The notes under the pieces were generated by a model. It worked only from the letters and a program-made list of their open reading frames with translations, was not told where the DNA came from and ran no database searches. A DNA stretch of 64,000 nucleotides from Chryseobacterium sp. JAH (GTDB lineage Bacteria > Bacteroidota > Bacteroidia > Flavobacteriales > Weeksellaceae). The translations under genes and the position numbers were made by a program. Positions 50,186 to 58,737 of the stretch are shown piece after piece. Location: contig NZ_LMAH01000004.1 of NCBI RefSeq assembly GCF_001507335.1, positions 124,001 through 188,000 on the forward strand. The letters run 5' to 3'. Each line of letters opens with the position of its first letter. Position 1 is the stretch's first letter.

Positions 50186-52315
50186 ATGAGAAAACTTTTA
50201 CTTACACTTAGTCTTGCTGTTGTATTTCAAAATATTTCAGCTCAGGAAATTACTTTAGATAAGATATATTCAGGATATTACCGCGGGAAAGGCATTGCCG
50301 GAATCACTTCTATGAAAAACGGTGAAAATTATCTGGTCATCGAGCAAGGAGGAATTGCCAAATATTCTTATAAAACATCTCAAAAAGAGGGTAATTTAGT
50401 CGATGGAAATTTCGAAAGCTATGAATTCTCTGATGATGAGTCTAAAATTCTTTTATTAAAACAAAGCCAACCTATTTACAGACATTCTTTTTTAGGCGTT
50501 TATGATATTAAAGATTTAAAATCAGGGAAAACGACCAGCCTGAATGAAGGAAAACCTGTTCAGGAGCCAAGATTTTCTCCGGATGCTGCAAAGATATCTT
50601 TCATTGTAGACAATAATTTATTTTATCAGGATTTAAATTCAGGAAAGATCACACAGATTACACAACATGGTGTAAAAAATAAAGTTCTGAATGGTTTGGC
50701 AGACTGGGTTTACGAAGAGGAATTTGGCCATGCAAGATTATATGAGTGGACCAAAAACTCTGCAGATATTCTTTTTGTAAAATTGGTAGAAACCGATGTT
50801 CCTGAAATTTACATTCCACTGTATGGTAAATCACTTTATCCTACAGAAATGCGTTATAAATATCCTAAAGCAGGAGAAAAAAACTCTGTTGCATCCGCAC
50901 ACATTTATCATTTGGCTGATGGTAAAAAGACAAAAGTAAACTTAGATCAATTTAAGAACTACTATATTCCCAACGTTATTCAGACATCAAATGCTGATGA
51001 AATCGTTTTGATTACATCACAGAGAACGCAGAATGCTTCAGATGTTTTAAAAGTCAATACAAAAACTGGAGAAGCCACCAAGCTGTTCACAGAAACTGAC
51101 GATAAATGGATCGACACAGACAATGTAACTCTTGAGTTTTTGGAAGACAACAGTTTTCTTTGGGGATCTGAAAGAGATGGAAACCGCCATTTGTATTGGT
51201 ATGACAAAGACGGAAAACTAAAAAAACAGGTTACAAAAGGAAACTGGGAGGTAACAGATTATTACGGTTACAACTCAAAGTCTAAAGAAATATTCATTCA
51301 GACTACTGAAAAAGGAAGCATTAATAAAGTGGTTTCCAAAATCAATATCCAAAATGGAAAAACGCAGCTGATTTCAAATACGGAGGGAAACAACTCGGCG
51401 AATTTCAGCAAAAACTACAATTATTTTATCGAAACTTCATCGACAGCTTCAAAACCCTACACTTTTGTTCTAAAAGATGGTAACGGAAAACAACTGAAAG
51501 AACTTCAGAACAACGATGATCAGCTTAAAAAGTTGCAGGCTGATAATTTTGCTGTAAAAGAATTTATCACGATTCCTAACGAGGCAGGAGATCAGATGAA
51601 TGCATGGATTATAAAGCCTAAAAACTTTGATCCAAATAAAAAATATCCATTATTTATGTTCCAGTATTCAGGTCCGGGATCTCAACAAGTATCCAATTCT
51701 TGGGATAACGGAAATGCACTTTGGTTTGAAATGCTGGCTCAAAAAGGGTACATCATCGCTTGTGTTGACGGACGTGGAACAGGTTTCAAAGGAGCTAAAT
51801 TTAAAAAAGTTACCTATAAAAATTTAGGAAAATACGAGATTGAAGATCAGATTGCTGCTGCAAAATGGTTGGGAACTCAAAAATATATCGACAAAACAAG
51901 AATTGGGATTTTCGGATGGAGTTTCGGTGGATACATGGCAAGTTTGGCAATGACCAAGGGCGCCGATGTTTTCAAAACCGGAATTGCAGTTGCACCAGTG
52001 ACCAACTGGAGATATTATGACTCAGTGTATACCGAAAGATTTTTGTTAACACCACAAGAAAACCCTGCTGGCTATGATGACAATTCACCGACGACGTATG
52101 CTAATTTATTGAAAGGTAAATTCTTATTAATCCACGGAACTGCTGATGATAATGTACATTTCCAGAATTCTATGGAGTTTTCCGAAGCTTTGATTCAAAA
52201 TAAAAAACAGTTTGAATTTATGGCGTATCCTGATAAAAACCACGGAATTTATGGTGGACAGACAAGACCCCAATTGTATCAAAAAATGACGGATTTTATT
52301 TTGGAGAATTTGTAG
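50186..52315 (+). CDS. Dipeptidyl peptidase IV (S9B serine peptidase)
   Basis: A 709-residue secreted/periplasmic peptidase (signal peptide MRKLLLTLSLAVVFQNISA). An N-terminal eight-bladed beta-propeller includes ADWVYEEEFG, the Glu-Glu pair that holds the substrate amino terminus in DPP IV. The C-terminal alpha/beta hydrolase has the triad Ser in GWSFGGYMASLA (around 575), Asp in HGTADDNVHF and His in DKNHGIYGG. It removes X-Pro or X-Ala dipeptides. Three peptide transporters follow, which could import the products. The terminator downstream separates it from them. Confidence 0.94.
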   Translation: MRKLLLTLSLAVVFQNISAQEITLDKIYSGYYRGKGIAGITSMKNGENYLVIEQGGIAKYSYKTSQKEGNLVDGNFESYEFSDDESKILLLKQSQPIYRHSFLGVYDIKDLKSGKTTSLNEGKPVQEPRFSPDAAKISFIVDNNLFYQDLNSGKITQITQHGVKNKVLNGLADWVYEEEFGHARLYEWTKNSADILFVKLVETDVPEIYIPLYGKSLYPTEMRYKYPKAGEKNSVASAHIYHLADGKKTKVNLDQFKNYYIPNVIQTSNADEIVLITSQRTQNASDVLKVNTKTGEATKLFTETDDKWIDTDNVTLEFLEDNSFLWGSERDGNRHLYWYDKDGKLKKQVTKGNWEVTDYYGYNSKSKEIFIQTTEKGSINKVVSKINIQNGKTQLISNTEGNNSANFSKNYNYFIETSSTASKPYTFVLKDGNGKQLKELQNNDDQLKKLQADNFAVKEFITIPNEAGDQMNAWIIKPKNFDPNKKYPLFMFQYSGPGSQQVSNSWDNGNALWFEMLAQKGYIIACVDGRGTGFKGAKFKKVTYKNLGKYEIEDQIAAAKWLGTQKYIDKTRIGIFGWSFGGYMASLAMTKGADVFKTGIAVAPVTNWRYYDSVYTERFLLTPQENPAGYDDNSPTTYANLLKGKFLLIHGTADDNVHFQNSMEFSEALIQNKKQFEFMAYPDKNHGIYGGQTRPQLYQKMTDFILENL

Positions 52316-52353
52316 TAAGCCAATTTAAACTAAAAAAAAATAATTATATGTTT

Positions 52354-52386
52354 AACCTTTCAGAATCATCCTGAAAGGTTTTTTTA
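52354..52386 (+). terminator. Intrinsic terminator of DPP IV gene
   Basis: The stem AACCTTTCAG / AATCATC / CTGAAAGGTT is followed by TTTTT. Confidence 0.9.
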
Positions 52387-52407
52387 TAAAAATTCAAATT
52401 AAAAAGC

Positions 52408-52415
52408 TATTTTTG
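52408..52415 (+). promoter_or_regulatory. -7 promoter element TATTTTTG of first POT gene
   Basis: A perfect TAnnTTTG. It overlaps an in-frame TTG at 52413, so translation must start at the downstream ATG at 52437. Confidence 0.65.
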
Positions 52416-52436
52416 AAAAATTTGAAATTTCAATCT

Positions 52437-54092
52437 ATGAAAACCAAACACCCAAAAGGGCTTCCCTATTTATTCTTCACAGAAATGTGGGAACGTTTCG
52501 GCTACTATTTAATTCTCGGAATTTTCGTTCTCTATGTCATTGAACCAGCTGGTATGAAAGGCGGTCTCGGTCTTCCCGACAAAACTGCTGACGATATTTT
52601 CGGAACTTATATTGCCTTAACGTATCTTACTCCATTTATCGGTGGTTTTTTGGCAGATAGAGTTTTAGGGTACATCAAATCCATCTACCTTGGTGGGATC
52701 TTGATGGCAGCAGGGTATATCGGTATGGGAGTTTTCAAGGATCTTACCCTTTTTTATTCTTCATTGGCATTGATCATCATCGGAAATGGTTTTTTTAAAC
52801 CTACCATCTCAACATTATTAGGTAATTTATATTCTGAAGAACCTTACAAAGCCAATAAAGATTCAGGGTACAATATTTTCTATATGGGAATTAATATCGG
52901 GGCTTTTATCTGCAACCTTATTGCCGCTTTTATGCGAAATAAATATGGTTGGGGCGAGGCTTTCATCACTGCCGGAGTTGGTATGCTGATAGGTATGGTC
53001 ATCTTTACAATTGGTCGAAAACACTACATCCACGCTGCCCAAATGAAGCCCGTACAGGAAGGTGACACCAAACTTTCGGAAATTTTGATGAAAGTATTTC
53101 TGCCGGCGATTTTATTTGGATTAATCGGATGGTTCATTCCAAACAATATTTTTGGAAGCGACAGCACTGATGCATTTATTTTCGCATGTGTTCCTGTAAT
53201 TTATTTCTACGGATCACTTTACTTCAAAGCTAAACCAAATGAAAAAGCTGCCATTGGAGCTTTATTGTCTGTATTCATGATTAGTATGTTCTTTTGGGCA
53301 GTCTTTAAACAAAACGGAACAGCGTTGACAAGATGGGCCAACTATTATACAGACAGAAGTGTATCGGCTTCACTTGAAAAACCTTTAGAAAAAATCTATA
53401 TGGTTGATGGGAAAGGTTATGAGACTAAAGAAGTTCCTGTTTATGACAATCAATATCAGTCTCAAAAGGACAAAGATGGGAATGCTTTAAAAGTACAGGG
53501 TAAAGATGTATATTTCAAAAATATTTCACCTGAAAAAAGAGCAAGTTTAGAACAAAATCCGGATAGCAAACTTTTCCTTTATAATACTGAATTATTCCAG
53601 TCTATCAATCCGTTTTGGGTCATTGCTTTAACTCCTGTCATCGTTGGTTTATGGGCATTCTTGAGAAGACGAGGGAAAGAACCACTGACCCCTACTAAAA
53701 TCGTTTTAGGACTTTTCATTTCTGCACTTTCATGCCTTGTAATGGTGTTGGCTGTATCAGCAGGAGAAAACGGAAGTGTGAAAGTTTCTCCATGGTGGCT
53801 TGTAGCGAGTTATGGAGTAATTACTGTGGGTGAGCTCTGCCTCTCACCGATGGGACTATCATTTGTCTCAAAACTTTCCCCGGCACGATTGACGGCATTG
53901 ATGATGGGTGGGTTTTTCCTTGCCAACTCTGTCGGCAACAAACTTTCAGGAATTCTGGCAAGCACATGGTATAGCTACGAGAATAAGTCTAATTACTTCA
54001 TGGTAAATTTCGGTCTGTTGATCTTTGCAACTATACTGGGACTCTTCATGCTGAAAAGACTCAACAGAATAATGAAGGAAAGCGGACATTAA
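52437..54092 (+). CDS. POT-family proton-dependent oligopeptide transporter (1 of 3)
   Basis: 551 residues from ATG 52437 (MKTKHPKGLPYLFFTEMWER). A 12-to-14-helix MFS carrier with the POT signature E-x-x-E-R-F: FFTEMWERFGYY, where the E-MW-ER pair couples proton and peptide. FNIFYMGINIGAFI-like (SGYNIFYMGINIGAFICNLI) is the PTR2 motif, and GELCLSPMGLSFVSKLSP the C-terminal one. A long insert (residues about 315-390) between helices 7 and 8 carries a soluble domain rich in Lys/Asp. It takes up di/tripeptides. Own promoter and terminator. Confidence 0.93.
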   Translation: MKTKHPKGLPYLFFTEMWERFGYYLILGIFVLYVIEPAGMKGGLGLPDKTADDIFGTYIALTYLTPFIGGFLADRVLGYIKSIYLGGILMAAGYIGMGVFKDLTLFYSSLALIIIGNGFFKPTISTLLGNLYSEEPYKANKDSGYNIFYMGINIGAFICNLIAAFMRNKYGWGEAFITAGVGMLIGMVIFTIGRKHYIHAAQMKPVQEGDTKLSEILMKVFLPAILFGLIGWFIPNNIFGSDSTDAFIFACVPVIYFYGSLYFKAKPNEKAAIGALLSVFMISMFFWAVFKQNGTALTRWANYYTDRSVSASLEKPLEKIYMVDGKGYETKEVPVYDNQYQSQKDKDGNALKVQGKDVYFKNISPEKRASLEQNPDSKLFLYNTELFQSINPFWVIALTPVIVGLWAFLRRRGKEPLTPTKIVLGLFISALSCLVMVLAVSAGENGSVKVSPWWLVASYGVITVGELCLSPMGLSFVSKLSPARLTALMMGGFFLANSVGNKLSGILASTWYSYENKSNYFMVNFGLLIFATILGLFMLKRLNRIMKESGH

Positions 54093-54115
54093 GTTTTAAC
54101 ACAAAAATTATATCT

Positions 54116-54147
54116 AAGCTGTAGAATTTATCTACAGCTTTTTTTTG
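54116..54147 (+). terminator. Intrinsic terminator after first POT gene
   Basis: The stem AAGCTGTAGA / ATTTA / TCTACAGCTT is followed by TTTTTTG. Confidence 0.92.
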
Positions 54148-54168
54148 TTTAAAATAAAAATTAAAACC

Positions 54169-54198
54169 TTGTCAAAAACTCAAAAAAAACTATATTTG
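54169..54198 (+). promoter_or_regulatory. Promoter of second POT gene (TTG-N19-TATATTTG)
   Basis: TTG (54169-54171) and TATATTTG (54191-54198) are 19 bp apart; the ATG is 31 bp downstream. Confidence 0.75.
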
Positions 54199-54229
54199 TG
54201 GGTCTTAACAAAAAATTAACAATTAATAT

Positions 54230-55948
54230 ATGGATACAGCAGTTCAGTCGAAGACTAAACACCCAAAAGGATTATGGGTTCTATTCGGAACAGAGATGTG
54301 GGAGCGTTTCAACTTTTATGGAATGAGAGCATTGCTTACCTTATTTATGGTAAACTCTCTCCTAATTAAAGAAGCAGATGCGGCAATCATTTACGGTGGT
54401 TTCTTGGCTTTGTGTTATTTAACTCCACTTTTGGGAGGTTTCATAGCAGATAAATACATCGGAAACAGAAACGCAATTTTGGTAGGTGGTAGCTTAATGG
54501 CTCTTGGGCAGTTGTTATTGTTTTTCAGTGCTTCAACGTTTTCTTCTGATCTCGTAAGTGCAAAAACCTTGATGTGGTTAGCCTTATTCATTATTATTTT
54601 TGGAAATGGATTCTTTAAACCGAATATTTCTTCAATGGTGGGGAGTCTTTATCCGAAGCAGGAAAAATCAAAATTAGACTCGGCATTTACCATTTTTTAT
54701 ATGGGTATTAATATTGGTGCATTTTTAGGCCAGTTTATTTGTCCATATTTAGGAGATGTTAAAGATTCTGAAGGCGTGAGAGATATTTTCGCATTCAAAT
54801 GGGGATTCTTAGCGGCTTCAATTGCAATGCTTATAGGTACAGTAACTTTCTTTATTCTTAAAAACAAATATGTTGTAACACCGGAAGGAAGACCAATCGG
54901 TGGATTACCAAAAAACAATACGACTGATGATTTTGAAGAAGGAGAAACTCAGACAGCAGTATTTTCTGGTAAGAACATGGGAATTGCAGCTGTATTGTTC
55001 GTTGCTCTTTTCTTCGTTTTCAGATATATTTTGGTAGGAGAATTCGGCTTCAGTTCTGTAGGAATGGGACAATTGATTAAAGGTATCATCTACCCTTTCA
55101 TCTACGCAGCAGGAATTGCATTGGCATTCTTAATTATGAGTTCTGCTGAAAACAAAGTGGAAAGACAAAGAATCTGGGTAATTTACATTGTTTCATTCTT
55201 TATTATTTTCTTCTGGGCAGCTTTTGAGCAAGCAGGTTCATCATTAACATTTATAGCAGATAACCAAACTGACAGAGATATTTTTGGTTGGAATATGCCA
55301 CCATCAATGGTTCAGATTTTCAACGGATTATTTGTTGTAGCACTAGCTTTACCTTTCAGTTTACTTTGGGATAAATTAAGAGCAAAAGGAAAAGAGCCGG
55401 TTTCGCCAATGAAGCAGGCAATGGGTCTTGCATTAATTGCTTTAAGTTATTTCATCATCGCTTATAATGTCAAAGATTTAGGAAATACAGGTCTTTTAGC
55501 CATTAAATGGTTAATGTTACTATATCTAATCCAAACAATGGGTGAGCTATGCTTATCACCAATCGGTTTATCTTTGGTAGGTAAATTAGCTCCAAAAAGA
55601 TTTGCATCTTTACTATACGGAGTTTTCTTCATCTCAAATGCAGCTGGTTATGCTTTGGCAGGCTCGTTAGGAGCAATTATTCCTGCAACAGGAGATAAGT
55701 TTGTAAAAGCCGAAAAATTAGGCGTAAACCTTCAGGATGTTTTAGATAAAAAAGTGACCCTTACTCCTGAGCAGGTGGCATTATTTGAAAAAGAACAATT
55801 ACCAATCGCAAATACTACATTTGCAGGAGTAGAAATTCATAATTTATTTGAATTTTTTATGGTATTTGTGGTATTGTGTGGAATTGCAGCTGTAATTCTT
55901 GCCATTTTATCACCAAAATTGAAGAAGATGATGAATGGTGTAAGCTAA
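54230..55948 (+). CDS. POT-family proton-dependent oligopeptide transporter (2 of 3)
   Basis: A 572-residue MFS peptide carrier. The POT motif is FGTEMWERFNFYGMRALL (residues about 19-36); the PTR2 signature is FTIFYMGINIGAFLGQFI; QTMGELCLSPIGLSLVGKLAP is the C-terminal block, and FFWAAFEQAGSSLTFIADNQ in helix 7 is a substrate-pocket segment. It is closest in layout to the third transporter, sharing the FYGMR extension of the E-x-x-E-R-F motif. It has its own promoter and terminator, so the three genes can be expressed independently. Confidence 0.94.
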   Translation: MDTAVQSKTKHPKGLWVLFGTEMWERFNFYGMRALLTLFMVNSLLIKEADAAIIYGGFLALCYLTPLLGGFIADKYIGNRNAILVGGSLMALGQLLLFFSASTFSSDLVSAKTLMWLALFIIIFGNGFFKPNISSMVGSLYPKQEKSKLDSAFTIFYMGINIGAFLGQFICPYLGDVKDSEGVRDIFAFKWGFLAASIAMLIGTVTFFILKNKYVVTPEGRPIGGLPKNNTTDDFEEGETQTAVFSGKNMGIAAVLFVALFFVFRYILVGEFGFSSVGMGQLIKGIIYPFIYAAGIALAFLIMSSAENKVERQRIWVIYIVSFFIIFFWAAFEQAGSSLTFIADNQTDRDIFGWNMPPSMVQIFNGLFVVALALPFSLLWDKLRAKGKEPVSPMKQAMGLALIALSYFIIAYNVKDLGNTGLLAIKWLMLLYLIQTMGELCLSPIGLSLVGKLAPKRFASLLYGVFFISNAAGYALAGSLGAIIPATGDKFVKAEKLGVNLQDVLDKKVTLTPEQVALFEKEQLPIANTTFAGVEIHNLFEFFMVFVVLCGIAAVILAILSPKLKKMMNGVS

Positions 55949-55970
55949 GATCATTTAAAAATTATAATGC

Positions 55971-56000
55971 AAACCTCTGATTTTTCAGAGGTTTTTTTTA
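55971..56000 (+). terminator. Intrinsic terminator after second POT gene
   Basis: The stem AAACCTCTGA / TTTT / TCAGAGGTTT is followed by TTTTT. Confidence 0.92.
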
Positions 56001-56081
56001 TAAATTCGTGCAATACAAGTTTCAAGTCGTGATGTAATCATTATGAATTGAAAAATCACTAATTATTTATCAATCATTACT

Positions 56082-57560
56082 ATGAGCTTAACCCTTGACG
56101 AAATACAGAATTTCAAAGGAAAATACCCAAAACAACTATGGACGCTTTTCACCGTAGAAATGTGGGAACGTTTCTGTTTTTATGGAATGCGTGGAGTTCT
56201 TACATTTTTCATGGTAGATCAGCTTTTGCTGAAAGATGACGTTGCCAATCTTCAATACGGTGCTATTCAAGCATTTGTATATGCTTTTACTTTTATAGGT
56301 GGGATTTTTGCTGATAAAATTTTAGGCTTCAAAAAATCATTATTTTTCGGAGGAATCATTATGATTCTTGGGAATTTATTGATTGCTTTGGCTCCTCAAG
56401 AAATGTTTTATTATGGAATCGCTTTCTCTATTATTGGTACAGGATTCTTCAAACCAAATATCTCATCAATGGTTGGAGAATTGTATGATGAAAAAGATCC
56501 GAGAAGAGATGCGGGTTATGGTATGTTCTACGCAGGAATCAATATTGGAGGACTTCTAGGTGGTGCATTATGTATTTATTTAGGAAAATACCACTCTTGG
56601 ACTTTATGTTTTCTTGCGGCAGCAGTAGTTATGATTATCGGTCTCTTAACATTCCTTTTCACCAAGAAAAATTTAGGACCAATCGGTAATTCTCCGTTGT
56701 TAAGTATGGATTCAGGGAAGAGAAGAATCAGAGAAATTGCAGTTTATGTACTATCAATTTTAAGTATTCCATTAATTTTCATCATGGTTAAAAATACCGA
56801 CTACACAGATTATTTCATGTATACCATAGGAATAATTGCAGTCGGATATTTCATTTTTGAATTATTAAAATTAGAACAGGTTAGTTATAAGAAAAAACTG
56901 ATTGCAGCATTTGCGTTTATCTTTTTCTACTTTTTATTTAATGCAATTTATGAGCAAAGTGGTGGTTCTTTGTCTTTATTTGCTAAAGATAATTTAAATC
57001 ACAACTTATTAGGATTCAATATTGATCCAAATGTTGTAAACAACAGTTCAAACACACTTTTTGTTATTGTTTTAAGCCCAATTATAGGTTTACTTTGGCT
57101 TTGGTTGGCGAAGAAAAAACTAGAACCCAACACACTTATCAAGTTTGGAATTGGGTTTTTATTCCTTTCAGCTTCATTTTATATTTTTTATTACACTAAA
57201 TTTTTTGCCAATGTAAAGGGAATTACCTCTTTAAATGTTTTTGCATTCGCATATTTTATTACTACAATTGGTGAACTTTGTCTGGGACCAATCGGAATGT
57301 CAATAATCACCAAATTATCACCAAAAAAATTATTCGGAATGATGATGGGACTATGGTTTTTGGCAAGTGCATTCGGACAGTTGGCTGCCGGAAAACTGGG
57401 CGCAGAAATTTCAAAATCAAATACAGGAAATGATTTAGTATCTAAATTACAATCGTATACAGACGGTTATTATCAGCTTGCAATTTACGCATTAGTTGCA
57501 GGAGTGGTACTGATTTTGATATCACCTTTAGTTAAAAAATTGATGCAGGAAGTTAAATAG
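56082..57560 (+). CDS. POT-family proton-dependent oligopeptide transporter (3 of 3)
   Basis: A 492-residue MFS peptide carrier, the shortest of the three because it lacks the large loop inserts. The POT motif is FTVEMWERFCFYGMRGVL, the PTR2 signature is YGMFYAGINIGGLLGGAL, helix 7 has FNAIYEQSGGSLSLFAKDN and the C-terminal block is TTIGELCLGPIGMSIITKLSP. The thioredoxin gene starts 30 bp after its stop with no terminator between, so those two are probably co-transcribed. Confidence 0.94.
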   Translation: MSLTLDEIQNFKGKYPKQLWTLFTVEMWERFCFYGMRGVLTFFMVDQLLLKDDVANLQYGAIQAFVYAFTFIGGIFADKILGFKKSLFFGGIIMILGNLLIALAPQEMFYYGIAFSIIGTGFFKPNISSMVGELYDEKDPRRDAGYGMFYAGINIGGLLGGALCIYLGKYHSWTLCFLAAAVVMIIGLLTFLFTKKNLGPIGNSPLLSMDSGKRRIREIAVYVLSILSIPLIFIMVKNTDYTDYFMYTIGIIAVGYFIFELLKLEQVSYKKKLIAAFAFIFFYFLFNAIYEQSGGSLSLFAKDNLNHNLLGFNIDPNVVNNSSNTLFVIVLSPIIGLLWLWLAKKKLEPNTLIKFGIGFLFLSASFYIFYYTKFFANVKGITSLNVFAFAYFITTIGELCLGPIGMSIITKLSPKKLFGMMMGLWFLASAFGQLAAGKLGAEISKSNTGNDLVSKLQSYTDGYYQLAIYALVAGVVLILISPLVKKLMQEVK

Positions 57561-57590
57561 AACGTTGAACACCTGTACAAATATCACATC

Positions 57591-58124
57591 ATGAGAAAAA
57601 TTTTCACCATACTATTCCTTTCCTTTATTAGTTTAAATTTTGCTCAGGTAAAATGGATGACCATAGAAGAAGCATTAGAAGCACAAAAAACCCAACCAAA
57701 AAAAATACTTATTGACTTTTATGCAGATTGGTGTGGTCCATGCAAAATTATGGATAAAAAAACGTATGGACATACGGTGATTTCTGAGTTTTTGAATGAT
57801 AAATATTATCCAGTTAAATTTAATGCCGAGGAAAAAAAGCAGATCGAAATATTCGGAAGAAAATTTGTAAACGAAAATACCGCACATAAAAAAGGAAGAA
57901 ACTCTCTTCACGAATTTACGCAGTTTATGAATGTAGGAGCTGTTCCGAGTACAGTTTTTTTAGATGAAAACGGAGCTCCTATCACGATTTTGCAGGGAGA
58001 ACTTTCGGCAAAAGAACTTGAGCCTTATCTTACTCTGATTTCAAATGATTTATTTAAAAAGATTAAAACCAGACAGGAATGGGAAGATTTTCAGAAAAAA
58101 TTTAAATCGAATATAAAAGATTAA
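57591..58124 (+). CDS. Exported thioredoxin-fold protein
   Basis: A 177-residue protein with a signal peptide (MRKIFTILFLSFISLNFAQ) and a thioredoxin domain with the CxxC site DFYADWCGPCKIMDKKTYG (Cys about 48 and 51). VGAVPSTVFLDENG supplies the cis-Pro loop. It should act in the periplasm as a disulfide reductase or isomerase of the DsbD-gamma/thioredoxin_7 type. It is the last gene of the peptide-transport stretch and ends at a hairpin. Confidence 0.88.
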   Translation: MRKIFTILFLSFISLNFAQVKWMTIEEALEAQKTQPKKILIDFYADWCGPCKIMDKKTYGHTVISEFLNDKYYPVKFNAEEKKQIEIFGRKFVNENTAHKKGRNSLHEFTQFMNVGAVPSTVFLDENGAPITILQGELSAKELEPYLTLISNDLFKKIKTRQEWEDFQKKFKSNIKD

Positions 58125-58127
58125 ACA

Positions 58128-58157
58128 TAAAGCTTTCAAATTTGAAAGCTTTTTTTA
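58128..58157 (+). terminator. Intrinsic terminator after thioredoxin gene
   Basis: The stem AAGCTTTCAAA / TTTGAAAGCTT without a spacer loop (closing pairs must open) is followed by TTTTT. Confidence 0.85.
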
Positions 58158-58191
58158 TTTCTAAATTTTCCCGAAATTCGTAGACTCATCT

Positions 58192-58737
58192 ATGAAAGAA
58201 CTTATTAAAAAATTTTTCACAGTAATCATAATTTCAATTCTCGCGACTTTGATAGCGGGAATTTATGGTATTCTACATGATCAGATAACTTACATCATCT
58301 CTCCAGAATATTATACAAAATTTAAATTTATCCAGTTTAATATTGATCAGAATCAGCTAAGCACAAGAGTAGCCGTTTCTTTAGTTGGTTTCTTGGCAAC
58401 GTGGTGGTTTGGTTTGTTTTTAGGTTTTATTTTAGGCATTTTAACTTTAAGGCATAAAGATTGGAAAACGATGCTTAAATTTTCTCTAAAATCCATTTAC
58501 ATAGCTCTATTAACAACATTTATTATCGAAATTCTTGGCTTTTTCTACGGATTTTTTTTGTTAGCAGAACGTCCAAAATCTTATTTTAATTCATCTTTTA
58601 TTCCTGAAAACATCATTGATTTTAAAAATTATATTACAGTTGGATGTATCCATAATTTCGGATATATTGGTGGAATTATTGGACTAATTTTAGGAATAAT
58701 TTACTCTTATAAAAAAATGGGATTCCCTCAAAAATGA
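58192..58737 (+). CDS. Four-helix membrane protein coupled to recG
   Basis: A 181-residue inner-membrane protein of unknown family, with helices at FFTVIIISILATLIAGIYGI, VAVSLVGFLATWWFGLFLGF, IYIALLTTFIIEILGFFYGF and FGYIGGIIGLILGIIYSY, and a loop of about 35 residues after the first. The stop overlaps the recG start by 4 bp (ATGA), so the two are translationally coupled. There is no reason from sequence to link it to DNA repair; the coupling may be only positional. Confidence 0.75.
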   Translation: MKELIKKFFTVIIISILATLIAGIYGILHDQITYIISPEYYTKFKFIQFNIDQNQLSTRVAVSLVGFLATWWFGLFLGFILGILTLRHKDWKTMLKFSLKSIYIALLTTFIIEILGFFYGFFLLAERPKSYFNSSFIPENIIDFKNYITVGCIHNFGYIGGIIGLILGIIYSYKKMGFPQK

